Part shown: positions 25,501 through 37,199 of the stretch, piece by piece | Numbering within the stretch: the first letter of the stretch is position 1 | How the letters are laid out: each line of letters begins with the position of its first letter | Assembly (NCBI GenBank): GCA_020809705.1 | Contig: CP085831.1 | Coordinates: forward strand, 4,278,001-4,342,000 | DNA: 64,000 nt | Direction: 5' to 3' | Source: Calonectria ilicicola | Lineage: Eukaryota; Ascomycota; Sordariomycetes; Hypocreales; Nectriaceae | Made by a program: the position numbers and the translations under genes | Notes under the pieces: model-generated | Database searches by the model: none | Told to the model about the DNA's origin: nothing | What the model saw: the letters and a program-made list of their open reading frames with translations, nothing else

Positions 25501-26035
25501 TAAGTAAAAGCAATAATTAAGTTAGATAATCTAAGAAAATTATATAAAGAAATAAAAATTAAGCTTAAATTTATCTATAATATTATAAAAAGATATTATA
25601 ATCTTAAAAGGCTAAAAAGATTAATCTTTTTAAAATAAGATATAATCTACCTAGCAATAAAAAATCTTATAATAAAACAATAAAACAAAAAAATCAACTT
25701 TATATAAATTAAACCTTATCTAATAAAAAGAAAAGTATTAAAAAATAATTACAAACTTAACCTTCTAAACAATATTAAGGTATACCCTATCTTCTATATC
25801 TCTCTTCTTAAACCTAATAATAATATTTAAATTAATATAGGACTAATATATAAGCTATAAATAAAAAACCTTAAAGGCTAATAGAAAGTTAAGAAGATTT
25901 TAAAAAGAAAGAAGGAAGATAAAAAATTTAAAATTAAATAAAAAGATTATAAAGAAATAATATAAGAATCCATAAAATACCTTATATATTACTTAAAATT
26001 ATTAGAAGCATTCCTAAGAATACAATACTAAGCAA
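22520..26035 (+). pseudogene. pol of copy A: protease, RT, RNase H, integrase, chromodomain
   Basis: Protease: IVDNKAK (about 22560) stands where the family has a D-S-G/T-A active site, followed by LVLEYL-LYKYNPNIY. Reverse transcriptase: IIFVPKKNGKLYLIINY (23345 on), LDFKGVYNLIYIKKEYK, FRLFEYLIMPFRLINI, and YYLNNILIFF (about 23675-23710), where the catalytic YxDD has become NN. RNase H: ELETDVLDFALGA near 24118-24155. Integrase: YSYKGINKTFK and the following core, then a C-terminal block ending VYPIFYISLLKPNNNI (about 25780-25830). Chromodomain: KVKKILKRKKEDKKFKIK to YLLKLLEAFLR (25885-26025). Chromodomain elements (chromoviruses) target chromatin. The protein cannot be made. Confidence 0.85.
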
Positions 26036-26697
26036 ATTATTAAAATTAATAATATTCCAATTAATAATATCTACTATCTCTAGAGACTATATCTAAATAA
26101 TAATCTTTAATTCTATCTAATCTACCTCTTCTAGCTTATCTAAAGAAAAGAGCTTATAATATATTATCTTTATATCTTTTATTTTAAGTTAATATTTTTA
26201 ATAATAAAGATAAAATAAATAATTTAAAAATTTTTAAATTTTAATTTAAGTAGTAAGTATTTTTACTTATATATAAAGGAACTTCTTCTTAACTATCTCT
26301 TTCTTTATATTTAAATAATTAGACTTTTAATTTATTTAATTTATTATAAAAGTTAATAATTAATTATATTTACTATTATAAAATAATATATATATAATTA
26401 AGAATATCTTTAAAGTATTATATATTCTATTATAATAAGTATACTTACTATAATAATTACTAGAATCTAGTAATATCTTATACTATAAGCCCTTAGAAAA
26501 ATAAAAAGAATATAATATAATTTTAAAACCTACTAAATTAATAAACTAAGCTTAAGTTTTAATATAAAGATAAAATTTAAAATTACTTAAATTATAAAAT
26601 ATAATTAAAAAATATTTTAAAAATTAAAAATAAGAAACTTATATATAAGATTAACCTAATAAACCTTAAAAATAAAACTAATAAAAAGAGAATATTA

Positions 26698-27092
26698 TAT
26701 TATAACCTATAATATATCTAGGTGGTCTATAGCAGTAGAACTAACACCTGCCTACCCTATAACCCTATATTAACCAATAAGGAAGCACTTACTTATAATC
26801 ACTCATATTATTAATAATTACCCTATAATCACCAACCTAATTACCAATATCTTAAATAGAACCAATATAATAAATACCTACTAAAATAATAATATATAGA
26901 TAGATTAAAATCTACCTTTATAATTAATATTAACTAGCTTTTAATATAATTTAATTACCTTAATTATAATTAACTATTATCTAATATAATATTCCTATTA
27001 TTCTATTACTATAACACACCTAACCATCCTACCAACATTAACCCTTCGCTCTGATTGGTTCACCTAATTGGGAAATTGACCAGATCGTTACA
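26698..27092 (+). repeat. 3' LTR of copy A
   Basis: Begins TATTATAACC (from TGTTATGACC) and ends GACCAGATCGTTACA. Its last 80 bp (27010-27092) retain CpG, while its start is RIP-mutated: the mirror image of the 5' LTR. Confidence 0.92.
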
Positions 27093-29539
27093 ACCAACGT
27101 GCCTGATCTTATCTGTGAACACGAACCGTTACAGATTCTTTTACAACAATAAAATAAAAACTTTTCCTTTAAGATAATATAGATAATAAATTCTCATAAA
27201 AACACTACAGAAGTACTTCTTACTATTTTTCTCGGCCTTATCTCTTATTTACGCTCCTAGCCCATTACAATAGTATTTTAACATTTTTTCCGGTAATTCT
27301 TCCCTTTTTCTTTCTAATCTTCCCTGGTTTTAGTTGTTTTTTAATAATTTCTATTTATTTGTTTAACTTTTGGTTCATTTTTGGTCCTGGATTTGGATTT
27401 ATTTCTTTCTTGGCTGTTGAAATCTGTTGTGGCTGGGGCTTTGAAATGAATTCTTTGTAGTGAGTTAGACTGTTTGCTATCGTTGGAGAATTGGAGCCTT
27501 CCCTTGGTAAGAACTCAGGTCCCCATTCTGCCTTCCCATTGCATGCATCCTTAATATATTATGGTTAATAAGCACTCTTAAGCTCTACTAGATTATCTAT
27601 ACTATTAATAAAAAGGTTTCTTGTAAGCAATGGAAATTTATCTAACCTAGCCAATGTACAATACCCTTAGGTAGTAAAGCAAGATTGGTGTAAGTATATA
27701 TTGGAAGACTAGGGCGTGTGGTTTGTTTTTTCAAAGGCTCCTCATCTAGTTTCAGATGATTCATTTTTGGGCTCTTAGATGAAGGGAAGTTGGGACCCAG
27801 CGTTGGGGAGGCCATTGTTATACTTGCAAAGGACTGTAAAAGAACGATCGAATGAAACTCTGTATGAATTTATATTACAGAGTTTGTCTTATAGCCTGCA
27901 CAGACCATAATTATAGTACTAATATTATTTATTTCTACATAGTATAGTGGGCTGTTCATTTATTGTCATCCAGAAATGGATTAGGCTCTTTATATCTTAT
28001 ACATATGCAGAAATAACTTAGGGCTATGAAATCACTCAAAATTAGCGCACTCTAGCCCACTAAAATTTATAACACCTAATATAGACTTTTAGTGGACTTT
28101 AGTGAACTTAGCAGTATTTAGTGGGTTATATGCTATTAAATTTAGCAACCTTTAGCAATAATTGTGCTAGACTAGGTTATAACAATAGAAGCCATTTTAC
28201 AATTCTCACATGATCTATTATGTGACAAGTTCTATGGTTTTATGTAATTTAGGAAGAGGGGTACAGGACTGAAATTTTACATAAAAGAAGAAAGACCTTA
28301 AAGCTCCCCAAGACACAAATCGGCCTTAGAGGACCGAGACTAGAAGGCTTATAACATTCACTAATTTCTATCCTGTGCTCGGGAGACGCAAATACAAGGC
28401 ATTAGAGTATGCGCCCTCGCTTTCAGTTATGGGCAACAAATAATAACAGTTGTATAGCAGTATAGATCCTAATGAGCTATAAACTATATACTACTGCCAA
28501 TAAATCTCTCCCCGATAACAGCACCTTTGCCTAGTATTAGAACAACCACTATAGTACTAATATCTATAGCAGCTGTAGTAATGGGAACAGTGACAGCACC
28601 TGCAGCAGTAACACCAGCCTTGTTATCAAGAGATAACAGAGCAAGGTCGTGATGGCTCCTATGAGACCTTTATAAATTAATGCATTGCTTGCAAGTAAAA
28701 GCTATTCCATATCTAATTTTAATTACCAATGAACATATTGTTGATCTTGGAGATAGTATATTAGGACTTTTGCATGGACTCTGTATTCTATAATGATAGT
28801 ACGAGTTAAATGACTGTAGGTGTATCTGTGAGCCTATAGCACCCATAAGCGCCTTATTCAAAAGATAATAGTTTAAATAAATTGTTGAGCTACAAATACA
28901 CCTAACCCAATTTCAAACTAAAGATACTTATATATTAGGATGACATCTAGCCCACCCTACTTTCTTTATACAAATTGCAAAGCTAGTTCTCAACTATAGC
29001 CAATTCCTTTTCGAAATATAGTTTTATATCTGTGATTATGTTGGGGTCCTGTAAACAACCAGCTACTACAAGGAAAATGTTCTGATAGGCGATTACCTTA
29101 GCAGAAGATACCAAAAGCTACTCTTGATCTGGAATATTAGGTAGGTTCCTGTTGAACTCCTAATAAATATGGTAAAATCGCTGGAATGAGGCTCCTAGGT
29201 CTAGGACTCAAACTAAAGATATTATATATAGAATTCTACAATTAAAATCTTCTACCTTTTCTAAAAGTTATAACTGGATGGGACTTCTATCTAATTTCTT
29301 AATACTAGCAAGTAGGCGTACATGGGCTATCCATGCTCCTAGAATTGGCTCTGCTAGGTGATCTCCTATCTCTTGGATCGATCCCCCTTAATGCCATTTA
29401 ACTATTGACAAAGCACTAAAAGATTTAAGGCCCCAGGAATATGAATATTTCTTTCTAGAACTTCCACTTTATATAAAGGCCCAGAAAAGTCATAATACGC
29501 TTACAGAATACTCACCGTACTCCTAGCTACCTCTGACCC
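27093..29539. other. Unassigned, low-RIP interval
   Basis: More balanced composition than the elements. It contains a pyrimidine-rich stretch (27240-27400), an inverted repeat at 28053-28128, and several stretches with normal codon-like composition, for example around 28560-28660, where a hydrophobic Ala/Thr/Val-rich frame (IVLISIAAVVMGTVTAPAA) can be read without a start. No gene could be assembled. The minus-strand gene below may extend into 29280-29540. Confidence 0.4.
28053..28128. repeat. Inverted repeat with TTTAGTGG motifs
   Basis: TAGCCCACTAAA (28053-28064) pairs at 11 of 12 positions with TTTAGTGGGTTA (28117-28128). Additional TTAGTGG and TTTAGTGAA motifs lie between them. Function unknown; it could be the remnant of a small inverted-repeat element. 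Confidence 0.45.
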
Positions 29540-30470
29540 TGTCGGGTGTGCTAAGGTGGCAAGGAGAAGAACTTGTAAAGTCAATAAAGTATCATTATTG
29601 CATTATTAATCAGTGTACTTGATGATATTTTTTGTTGTTAGGTCTAGCGGTAATGGGGCTGGAGAAAACGATTCAAGTGTCGCGGATAGTAAAGTGCAAA
29701 TCTCTAGGCCTATCTGCATGTCTTCCAGATCCAATAGGCTGTCTTCAAGATATTCTTTGGTGTCCTGGATAATATCTTGATATTGGCAAATCATATCTTG
29801 TGTTAGGGGGATATGGTTCCTGTATAAGGTGTTTCTGGAAGATAGGAATTATCAGTCAGAATTGAAGAGATTAGTCCTATGGGAGAGTTCTTATATATCT
29901 GAATCTACAATAGCAATTCTAAAGATAGAAATGTACTAAATGACTTTTATTATGTACGATTCATCTATATTATGACCAAGGTTCTGGCATAGCTCTGTGC
30001 AATAATGAAGGACAAGATTAAGAGAACAACCACAGTATTTCTCCATTAGTAAGTATAGTATAGCGATTAAACTTCAGAGCTTACCTCGGAGCTGCCTATA
30101 TATACTTGGACCCGGTGGAAGCCTTTAACTGGCATTTATGCTAGATTTAAGGGCAGATATTAACTCCCTAATAAATGCTGTAGAAGGTTGATTAAACTTT
30201 GCTATTTCTCATTGAGGAGATATTGCACAGTAGTCCAGGAGGGTTATGGTGAATTGACTAGTTTGCTATACGGTCTTTGTTTTAGCTCTGTTTAATATTA
30301 GCTTTAAATTTCAAGCATGCTATTGCCAGTTATTTCAGACGGCAGATGGCTTTCATTATGTGGTTGTGGGAATATGCCTAGATAGGAAAGGTTCATTTGG
30401 GATGGGATTAGGGCTTACTTAGAGACGAATATAAAGCGGGGACTAGGTATGGCTCGGAAAAGGGAGAACT
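29540..30470 (-). pseudogene. Minus-strand gene relic, unrecognised
   Basis: One minus-strand frame is protein-like from about 30470 to 29606, about 290 codons. It is Pro-rich first (SPNPIPNEPFLSRHIPTTT), then QFTITLLDYCAISPQ, FIRELISALKSSINAS, PPGPSIYRQLRGKL, LIAILYLLMEKYCGCSLNLV, and IIQDTKEYLEDSLLDLEDMQ to SFSPAPLPLDLTTKN. About ten in-frame stops interrupt it: TAA/TAG as from Gln codons, and a few TGA as from CGA or TGG. Downstream, LLTLQVLLLATLAHPTG (about 29540-29590) lies in a different frame and is followed by GTGAGT, so another exon and intron are likely. It runs convergent with, and separate from, the plus-strand gene at 30658. Helical, Leu-rich composition suggests a regulatory protein, but no zinc cluster or other named domain is visible. 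Confidence 0.45.
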
Positions 30471-30657
30471 TCTATTCTAAGCTATTGATTGGTGGAGCAA
30501 ATAATAGCGCCTCACATATAAGGCCTAGCCTAAGGCACAAAATTAATACAATTAAGAAATATCATAACTCAATTTAAAACCTTGCTCAATAGTACACAAT
30601 AATCAGAAGTAGCTCTCTTTTATCACCCAATTTTAACCCAAAAGTCATTTTAAAGTA

Positions 30658-31753
30658 ATGGCTAACTCAATCTACAGTAATGCGTCAGTGTAATGCAAAT
30701 CGCTCAGAGAATTGGTCCAGCAGTTTGCCCGGCAACCACTATGGTTGCGTCAAATGTCAAATGAACTAGAAGAGGCGGTTGTTTTCTTTGATCTTCTAGA
30801 AGGAGCTAATTCCCAGATTTGTATAGAGGGACTTGAACCTGCTGCAAAAGCTGTTTTGATTTGCTGTTAAGATTTTAAGGCATTTTTGCCACATAATGAC
30901 TTCAAATTGAGGATCTAGGCGAGGTTTGAATATAATGGCATTCCGCTTGAGGATTATAATACCTTATTATCCTGCTATCTAGATTTAAGCGCTGCATATT
31001 TTGGCTAGTAAGTAAGAGTGTACGTTCTTACTATTCTCTCTAATTATATATAGTTTTTACGGAAAGGATAAAGTAGTAAAAAGTCGATTTAATACTGTAT
31101 CCTTTGAGTTTATACTATATTCTATAAAGCTAGATCTAGACACAGTAATGAAAATCATTGAATAGATGTTAAAGGAGCCTCAAGATAAATGTATTTTGCA
31201 GGAAGGGGTCTAAATATTGTCACTAATCTATGAAAAAGTGTTAAATAGCCTTTATAATTTAAGCTAGGTAGGTGATTATGCGCTTTAATGCTATAGTGTC
31301 CTTAACGCATATAACTATATATCTTCTGCCTTAGATAAAATTTCTTTTATTATAAAGGACACCTAAAAGATTTGTGATTTTAGGAGAGTTATGAAAAATA
31401 ATACAATTATAGACATTCAAAAACCAGAGATCAGGAATGCTTTAGAATATTTGTGCATAGGATATTGGGGATTGGTTATTGAACTCCAAATTTTCCATCG
31501 AGAGAGAGGTGATGTTGATGAAATGAAAAGCAAACTAGATAATTCAGAATACATAGCACAGATTCTCCTATTCTAGGACTACCTTTTAGGGGAAATGAAC
31601 TACATCAATAATAAAGAACATCTTCAATCAGCTATGCAAGCTGTAGCTCGACTCAGTCACAGATTCGGGTTTGACAGATTTCGAAGACAGCAGGGCTAGC
31701 AAGATTAGCTCGGCCAGTTGTTCAGAGGTGTTAAATTATTTAAAATCAATTGA
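30658..31753 (+). pseudogene. Two-exon host gene killed by RIP-type nonsense codons, unrecognised
   Basis: Starts at ATG 30658 in a good context (AAAGTAATGGC). Exon 1 (30658-31005) reads MANSIYSNASV, LRELVQQFARQPLWLRQMSN, ELEEAVVFFDLLEGAN, LEPAAKAVL, FKAFLPHNDFKLRI and LEDYNTLLSCYLDLSAAYFG. A short intron follows: GTAAGA donor near 31012, TATATAG acceptor at 31047-31053. Exon 2 continues in the frame starting at 31055 with DTVMKIIEQMLKEP-type helical sequence, MKNNTIIDIQKPEIRNALEY (31391 on), ERGDVDEMKSKL and QAVARLSHRFGFDRFRRQQG, and ends at TGA 31751-31753. Predicted length is about 345 residues. Around ten internal stops are all TAA or TAG, as from CAA/CAG. The N-terminal layout resembles the helical N-terminal domain of fungal STAND/NLR-type proteins, but that is only an impression. 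Confidence 0.6.
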
Positions 31754-31898
31754 CAGTTGCTTTGCCTGATTGCCGCATTTTAAACTGTGGTCTACAATCC
31801 TAAACGCTTCTCTAAGCTCCTTCTAACTTTCCTCGGATATATATAAAAGATCCTTTCCATCAGGAAATATAATATTATTATTGTAAACGAATCTATTA

Positions 31899-33743
31899 AC
31901 GTACATCATATACGAGCGCGCCACCCAAACGAGCGGGCCATTTTTCACTACCCTCAATTAATATATTAATATAAAAACACAATAACACATCTAATTAATT
32001 AGAACTAATTACTCTTCTCTTCCTTAAAGATCTTAATAACTATTTAATATATTCTTAAATTATAATTAATCCCCTTATAAGTCCTATAATGTTATTCCTT
32101 TAATTATATTAATTATTTTTAATTATTACTTTTTAATATTTTAGCTTATATTTATATATTAATTTTTATTTAATTAATTACTTCTTTCTTTTATTTTACT
32201 ATTATTATCTTTTTATTTTATAAGTAAGTTCTTTTTACTTTATATTATTTATTAAGTGTTTTATTTAATTATTAAAGATCTTATATTTTAATTTTTAATA
32301 ATATTATTTTATATATAATTGCCTTTATTTCTTTAGAAAATAACTTTAATATCTTAAAAATAGATTTTAAAGAGCTATTTTAATATCTTTTAATTTATTT
32401 TTTAAATATTTAGATTATAAGTTTACCTTTATAATAGTTCTTAAGATCTTTAAAGTTTAAGTATTAGGTAGTAAAATCTCTTGATTAATTAATATTAGAG
32501 TCTATAGCTATATATTAAGCTTTAATATAATAATTTTTATATTTAAAGGATTAAGGCTAGCTCCTTTAAAGCCTATTTTAATATTTTATTCTATTATAAT
32601 AATATTATATATATTAAAAAGGCTAAGAGAAAGTTAGACTTTAAAATATAGGTAATAGAATATTTAATTAAATACTTTATTTCTTTTCTATATACTATTT
32701 TAAATAATCTAAAGTATATAATATTAAGAGATTAAAGTAAGTAAGATAAATTAGAAGGTATATAAAATATAATAATCTTATTATCCTTATAATATTAATT
32801 AAATTTAAATAAGTAATAATTTTTATATTTATTAAAGATTAAAAGATAATAGTAACTAATTAATCAAGTTTTTATATATTAATTAAAATATTTAAGCTAC
32901 TTAAGGCCTATAATATTATTAATCTAGCTATTATAGGTAGTAGTAATAGCCTAATTACCTAGGAGGTTGCTATCTTAATATTAATTGGTAAGATGATATT
33001 AGCTTATAGTAATAAGAAATGGTAGGATTGCTCACCCTTTTATATTAATCCTTTAAATAATTATTATTTATTTTTAGTTTTTAGGCTAGATTAATTTTAG
33101 ATTTGAATGTTTTTTTATGCCTATAATAACTATTCTACTTTTAATAAAGCTAGTTTTATTAAAATTATAGGTATTATTTAATTAAATATTATATTTTATA
33201 ATTATATTTATTATAAATATAAACTATTTATTAATAATCTTTAGATTTTTATATTTAGCCCTTTTATAATTATATTTATAAAAAGAATATATTTTAAGCT
33301 TTAAGTATTATTTAATAAAATTTAAAGCTTAATACTTACTAATAGATAATATATTATAATTAATAAATAATTAATTAATTATTTTTTAAATAATATATAA
33401 TTATAAAAAAATCCCTAAAAATCTAAATTAAAAATATAATTAAAAATAATCTATTTCTTTAAATTAGATAGTTTATATAAATTAAAAATAATATTATCTC
33501 AAAATTAAGTACCCTATTAACAGCAAGCTATTCACCACCAACTAACCCTATAAACCAATACAACTTTTCTAATAGATAACCTTAGATTATTTTAAAAAGC
33601 CTAAAGAGCAAGAAGAGTTCTAGCCTCAGTATCTAGCTATAATATATTTTATAATTAAGAATTAGTTGATTAAATAGAAAAGTGTATGTATGAGGGATTT
33701 TTGGCCCGCTCGTTTGGGTGGCGCGCTCGTATATGATGTACGT
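31899..33743 (-). mobile_element. Fot1/pogo-like DNA transposon, copy 2 (TIR type B)
   Basis: 1845-bp element flanked by TA (31897-31898 and 33744-33745). Its ends are perfect 42-bp inverted repeats beginning ACGTACATCATATACGAGCG. They retain all CpGs and contain ACGAGCGCGCC and ACGAGCGGGCC at a 17-bp period. The interior is RIP-mutated. The transposase would read on the minus strand, in the same orientation as copies 1, 5 and 6 and opposite to copies 3 and 4. It sits about 145 bp downstream of the two-exon gene relic. Confidence 0.93.
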
Positions 33744-34459
33744 TATATGATATAACGCTTACTAAATATAAGAGGGACTTAGAGAAGAATGTGTACTTAG
33801 AATAATATATAAACCTTTTATGCTGTTGCATATATCAAAGCTTTCTTCTATATGAGGATTATGATGGTTCACAGCGTCCGAGTACAAGATAATATGGACT
33901 GAACAGTGAGTGAAATAATAGACACTAAATGGGCTGAAATACGAACTGAACCTGGCCAGAGTGTGCTCTAGCAAGTTTTTAGCTGGATATATATCCTAAC
34001 AGTATATTAACAGCCACCTTTACAAGTAGCTACACTACCAATCATGATACCTAGCGGGGTCTGAAAAGGAAGGTGCATCGCACTAACTTGTAAAATGACT
34101 CTCCATATGTAATACTCCATACTAACCTTTTTACGCCGATCAATCCCACACACTATATATTACAACCCTAAACACTAACTAATTTCACACTATAATAAGT
34201 CAAGCTAATAAAAACTCCCCACATCCCAGAATAACTATATGCTAAGGCGAGACCTTCCCATTGCTCCCAGGGGGAAAATAGAATCCACCAATTATACAAT
34301 ATAGGCTTGCTTATTCCATGTAATATATTGAAGTTCCTTGAAAACTATCTAGCAATCGTGGAGCCTAGAATTATCACCATTTGTTTAGTAAATTGCAATA
34401 GCTCACCTATATAATCCTTTAAGCAAATATATATTTCAAAACAAACCCCTTTATATAAT
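33744..34459. other. Unassigned spacer
   Basis: Composition is near that of non-repetitive DNA from 33750 to 34440. A 70-codon minus-strand frame (33762-33974) has no recognisable content and no supporting context. Probable former intergenic DNA. Confidence 0.4.
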
Positions 34460-34780
34460 ATGAGGCTAAGCTTCCCTCAATCATCATAATCTTTATTATT
34501 AAAATCAGGTATATTTGCAGTAATCGCATTCATTGTTGTAATAAGCTCTAATATTTTATTAACAATTGCATTCATTCTCATAACTATAACTAACCTCCAA
34601 ATATTTGACAACACTATCCTTCGGTCTCGGGATCAAGCAAGCGTAACCTATCTAGATCTCAATTGCCTGGCAGGGAGATACCCTCTGAGTTCCCAGCTTG
34701 CCCATCTAACATTGTGCATTATAACAATTGGAACCACGGTTTCATTCATAGTCTTAATGTGGGTTTATAAAGAGACCTAA
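34460..34780 (+). pseudogene. Small two-helix membrane protein gene with one nonsense codon
   Basis: ATG 34460 to TAA 34778-34780 is 107 codons in one frame, with a single internal stop at codon 10 (TAA 34487-34489, probably from CAA). It encodes MRLSFPQSS, the stop, then SLLLKSGIFAVIAFIVVISS continuing with another hydrophobic stretch (residues 14-48), a polar middle (RSRDQASVTYLDLNC) and a second hydrophobic stretch (about residues 81-101) with a short charged tail VYKET. The layout suggests a small integral membrane protein with two spanning segments. Family unknown. Reversal of one base would give an open frame, so this is the least damaged host-type gene seen here. Confidence 0.45.
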
Positions 34781-35975
34781 TCAACCTACCTAAGCTCAGC
34801 TATTATCCTTTCTAGTATCATGAGACAGGTAAGTCATGGAGTCTTGAATTAAGAGAATCCTATAATAACCTAAAAAGGGTTTGACTATTGGCATTTCTTA
34901 GACAGCAGGACTAAGAGCGTTTGATCCCCAACCTCTTGTTATTCTTTTATTAATAGTGTTATTAACTTTTACAGTTGGTGTTTGCCTAGCGTCTTAAGAT
35001 TAAATATTTCAAGATCTTTTAGTAGTATCTATAATTTCATTTTATATATAGATATTATTAGAATGGACACTTATTATATCTTATAGTATTAAGAAGCTAA
35101 TAAAGTTAAAATACTTAATATTAATTGAAGTATTTATAACTATTACTTGCTTAATAACTTTAAAAAAATTAGTATTTTATAAAAATATAGTATATAATCA
35201 GTCTCTAAATAGGATAATGCTTATATGGATAGGTTCTTTTAAATGTATTTAATACTTATAGAATATTATTATATATTTTGCAGGAAAAAAGAGAATCATA
35301 GGAAGCAAGGCGAGGCAATTAGGTAGGCTTATTAAATAGATTCAAGCTTAGCGATAATATTTTACTAGCTCCAACGGTTGTATATGCTAGATAGAAGAGC
35401 GGAAAGCAAGGGAATTGTCTTACTTCCTATTTAAATAGAGTAAAAGAAACCGTCGAAGTAATTGGTTCACTGTTATAATGAAATGACAAATAATAAACCC
35501 ACCCCTAGTTGTATACCATTTTAACTTGTAGCTTTGCTATTTGATTATAGCTCAGATTGTTCAAGCAATTTCAATTTAGTCCCTATGGCGCTACTTTGAT
35601 TACTATGCCTATGTGCTAATAGGCTATCCCAATAAAACGAGAGACTCGTCCATGTTTTGCTTATGTGGGGTTCTTTGGCTCAGGGTCCAGGATACCGACT
35701 ATCTTTACCTCTTGTGGAATTTTTAGGTGTTCTCTGTGGTCTTGGTGAGCTAATTTTTAAGGATACACTACATCTTATAAGGATCCAAAGGCTACTCTTT
35801 TCCAAGACCCATACCATATTTCCTGCTTTTGTCCTTTATGTACTGTATTGCAAGCCTCACTTAAAATAGATCTAGGCTAAGAAATATTAGAAGCACACTT
35901 AAGCCTGGCGTGGAAATACATAAGCAATTGATTTCCTAAGCTAATAAATTGCCTTTTTCTACATCTACCTACCTC
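34781..35975. other. Unassigned spacer upstream of the methyltransferase gene
   Basis: Mixed composition, with AT-rich sequence at 34970-35280 and more balanced sequence at 35280-35975. It may include the promoter and leader of the methyltransferase gene; the stretch just before the ATG is pyrimidine-rich. The open frame ending at 35869 has no recognisable content. Confidence 0.4.
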
Positions 35976-36582
35976 ATGGCTACCTCTCCCAACAAAGACC
36001 AAGGCCTAAGCCCAGATGACACAATTGCTCAATTACAGACTGATATAGAGGAGGAAGATTTGCAAGCAAACGTAAGATATCCAGGCCCAAGACCCTTTAA
36101 TACAACTTAAAAAGCCTTTAGGAAGATGTAGATGACGTTAATTCCGTATACAACAATATGTACATAACCTAACGCTCTGGTGTGCTTTGATTAATGATAA
36201 ATATTTAGTTATATAAGTGGTAGCTACAAGTCATTAACTCCAAGTATTACAAAATACATATAAGTTCTTCAAAAGTCTCCACTTATACATATAATATCTT
36301 TCTAATAAAGAGATTAAAACCTATGATCAGATATAAGGCTAGTACAATGCAGAGCCTGGCATTCATGAAAGCTAACACAGGTATAGAATGGGCGTCGTTA
36401 CCACAGGTACTGCCAAGGGGTGTATCTAGTGGTATGTTGTTAATAAGTAAATTCTAAACAATTAAGCAACTAAATTATTAAAGTTAAATGATGATAATAA
36501 ATAAAAATGTATAGATTTATTACATTATATCTACTTACTAGTACTTTAAAGAAAACTGCATCTGGCGCCTCTAGGCGCAAAT
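35976..36582 (+). pseudogene. LaeA-like SAM-dependent methyltransferase, 5' half (split by copy B)
   Basis: Starts at ATG 35976 (context ACCTCATGGC) with an acidic N-terminus, MATSPNKDQGLSPDDTIAQL followed by TDIEEED. A GTAAGA donor follows at 36072. After one or more introns, coding resumes by about 36469 and reads LNDDNK, DLLHYIYLLVL, RKLHLAPLGAN up to the insertion point. These are the usual PNDE-x-E-x-x-R-L-D-L and GKLHLAPI blocks just before SAM motif I in fungal LaeA/UMTA-type methyltransferases. Stops at two Gln-type positions (TAA) reflect RIP. The frame continues without a break at 45292. Such enzymes act as nuclear regulators of secondary metabolism or as small-molecule methyltransferases; which applies here cannot be told. 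Exon 1 assignment is less certain than the segment after 36469. Confidence 0.75.
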
Positions 36583-36968
36583 TGTTATAACCCATGCTGG
36601 ACCAGGGCGGTTACAACTGTCAGAATGAACATTGGACCTACCTACCCTAGACCACAATTACCATGCCAATTGTGATTATTTGTATAATTATAATATAATT
36701 ATTATAATTATAAAATAATTATTATAAAGATTATTAAGATAATAAGTAATTATTTATTAATATAAAAGTATATAGATAAATTGACTATATTATAGGAAAT
36801 AGAATAGATTAACTTTTAATATAATTTGGTTACTTTAATTATAATTAATTATTATTTAATATAATACTTCTATTATTCTATTTATTATAATACACTTAAC
36901 TATCTTATTAATAATAAACCTTTTATTCTAATTAGTTTATTAAGTTAGGAATTGATTAGATTATTATA
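36583..36968 (+). repeat. 5' LTR of copy B
   Basis: 386 bp, starting TGTTATAACCCATGCTGG and ending GATTAGATTATTATA. The first 100 bp keep CpG and CpA; the remainder is AT-only. Confidence 0.93.
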
Positions 36969-37199
36969 TATTAAAAGCTTTTATTTAGTTAATTATTTAT
37001 ATTAATAATTAAGTAATAACAATATCTAGAAAGAATCTTATTACTATTACTTCTTCTAATAATACTAAGTTAATTATAAAATTATAATAAATTAAAAAAA
37101 ACTTATAAATATATAAGCCTAGCTTAAAGTAAAAGAAGTTAGAACTATTATAATTAAAGGAAGTAAAAGTAAAGATATTAATAAAATCCTAAGACCCTT

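Larger units (their letters stand above)
19980..27092 (+). mobile_element. Full-length chromodomain Ty3/gypsy retrotransposon, copy A, RIP-inactivated
   Basis: 7113-bp element with two 395-bp LTRs (19980-20374 and 26698-27092) and an interior in normal gypsy order: gag with a knuckle remnant (about 21470-21530), protease (about 22520-22860), reverse transcriptase (about 23300-23790), RNase H (24070-24420), integrase (24740-25640) and a C-terminal chromodomain (about 25870-26035). All frames are riddled with stops and CpA/TpG is depleted, which is typical of RIP. A purine-rich tract (AAAAAGAGAAT, 26684-26694) precedes the 3' LTR. The flanks CCTTA and ACCAA do not match, so the target duplication is missing; recombination between related elements or decay could explain that. 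Confidence 0.93.

Noticed and set aside
33762..33974. 70-codon minus-strand frame next to Fot-like copy 2
   Set aside because: Short, no motif, and nothing coherent up- or downstream.
35657..35869. Hydrophobic plus-strand frame upstream of the methyltransferase
   Set aside because: Begins with a non-ATG codon and has no conserved feature. It could equally be chance in the promoter region.
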